DNA from: Vreelandella stevensii S18214
Lineage (GTDB): Bacteria; Pseudomonadota; Gammaproteobacteria; Pseudomonadales; Halomonadaceae
Length of the DNA: 64,000 nt
NCBI RefSeq assembly: GCF_000275725.1
Contig: NZ_AJTS01000046.1
Location: forward strand, 61,497-125,496
Direction of reading: 5' to 3'
Of the stretch, positions 62,416 to 64,000 are shown piece by piece. Under the pieces are notes generated by a model. It saw nothing but the letters and a program-made list of their open reading frames with translations, was not told the DNA's origin and ran no database searches. Within the stretch, counting starts at the first letter, position 1. Every line of letters begins with the position of its first letter. Made by a program: the position numbers and the translations under genes.

Positions 62416-63948
<1,533 letters not shown>

Positions 63949-63960
63949 AACGATGTCTTC

Positions 63961-64000
63961 CCCTCGCGGCAAGCGCTCACAATGAATTACCTGATCAGAA
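63961..64000 (+). other. Right arm of the 16S processing stem (start of the 16S-23S spacer)
   Basis: Complementary to 62231-62267. The window ends inside this spacer; tRNAs and 23S lie beyond it. Confidence 0.85.

Overview
The window is chromosomal DNA from a moderately high-GC gammaproteobacterium of the Halomonas group (Halomonadaceae). The complete 16S rRNA gene at the right end reads as Halomonas-like, and the gene order is partly shared with Pseudomonas (dksA-gluQ-cbrX-cbrA-cbrB-sRNA-pcnB-folK-panBC, and metX-metW-yggT-proC-yggS-pilT). Almost everything is core housekeeping. The accessory DNA is a very short island in the 3' end of the tmRNA gene.

Left part (1-9.9 kb): a decayed TAXI-type TRAP transporter receptor; a CaCA cation/Ca2+ antiporter; a divergent LysR regulator and SbtA-type bicarbonate transporter pair; a ~1.75-kb island bounded by 80-bp direct repeats of the ssrA 3' end, carrying a two-gene operon with a Panacea-domain antitoxin and a candidate toxin plus a broken tyrosine integrase; ssrA itself with smpB; ratA-ratB; bamE, fur and recN.

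Middle part (9.9-45 kb): grpE-dnaK-dnaJ with two very good sigma-32 promoters; an EamA transporter; a DUF2218 gene; dapB-carA-carB-greA; yhbY, rlmE and ftsH; folP-glmM-tpiA-secG-tRNA-Leu-initiator tRNA-rimP-nusA-infB-rbfA-truB-rpsO-pnp, the conserved translation and RNA-metabolism cluster; an MFS transporter; an acetyl-CoA acetyltransferase; and the leftward pcnB-folK-panB-panC-panD group.

Right part (45-64 kb): the leftward dksA-gluQ-cbrX-cbrA-cbrB locus. Between cbrB and pcnB there is no believable gene. Instead there is a -24/-12 (sigma-54) promoter, GTTAC/GTAAC boxes like those CbrB uses, and an A-rich transcript region with at least seven AAC-type motifs ending in a hairpin. This is where Pseudomonas keeps the regulatory RNA CrcZ, and I read it as a CrcZ-like Hfq-sequestering sRNA. 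Then follow an aminotransferase and sfsA, the metX-metW group, proC-yggS, pilT, anmK, tyrS and an rRNA operon start with two promoters, boxA and the RNase III processing stem.

The most interesting items are the CrcZ-like sRNA, the Panacea toxin-antitoxin mini-island in ssrA, the overlooked 58-codon cbrX gene, the terminator-like structure in the carA leader and the U1:U72 initiator tRNA. All product names come from reading the translations and recalling family features; no database search was run.
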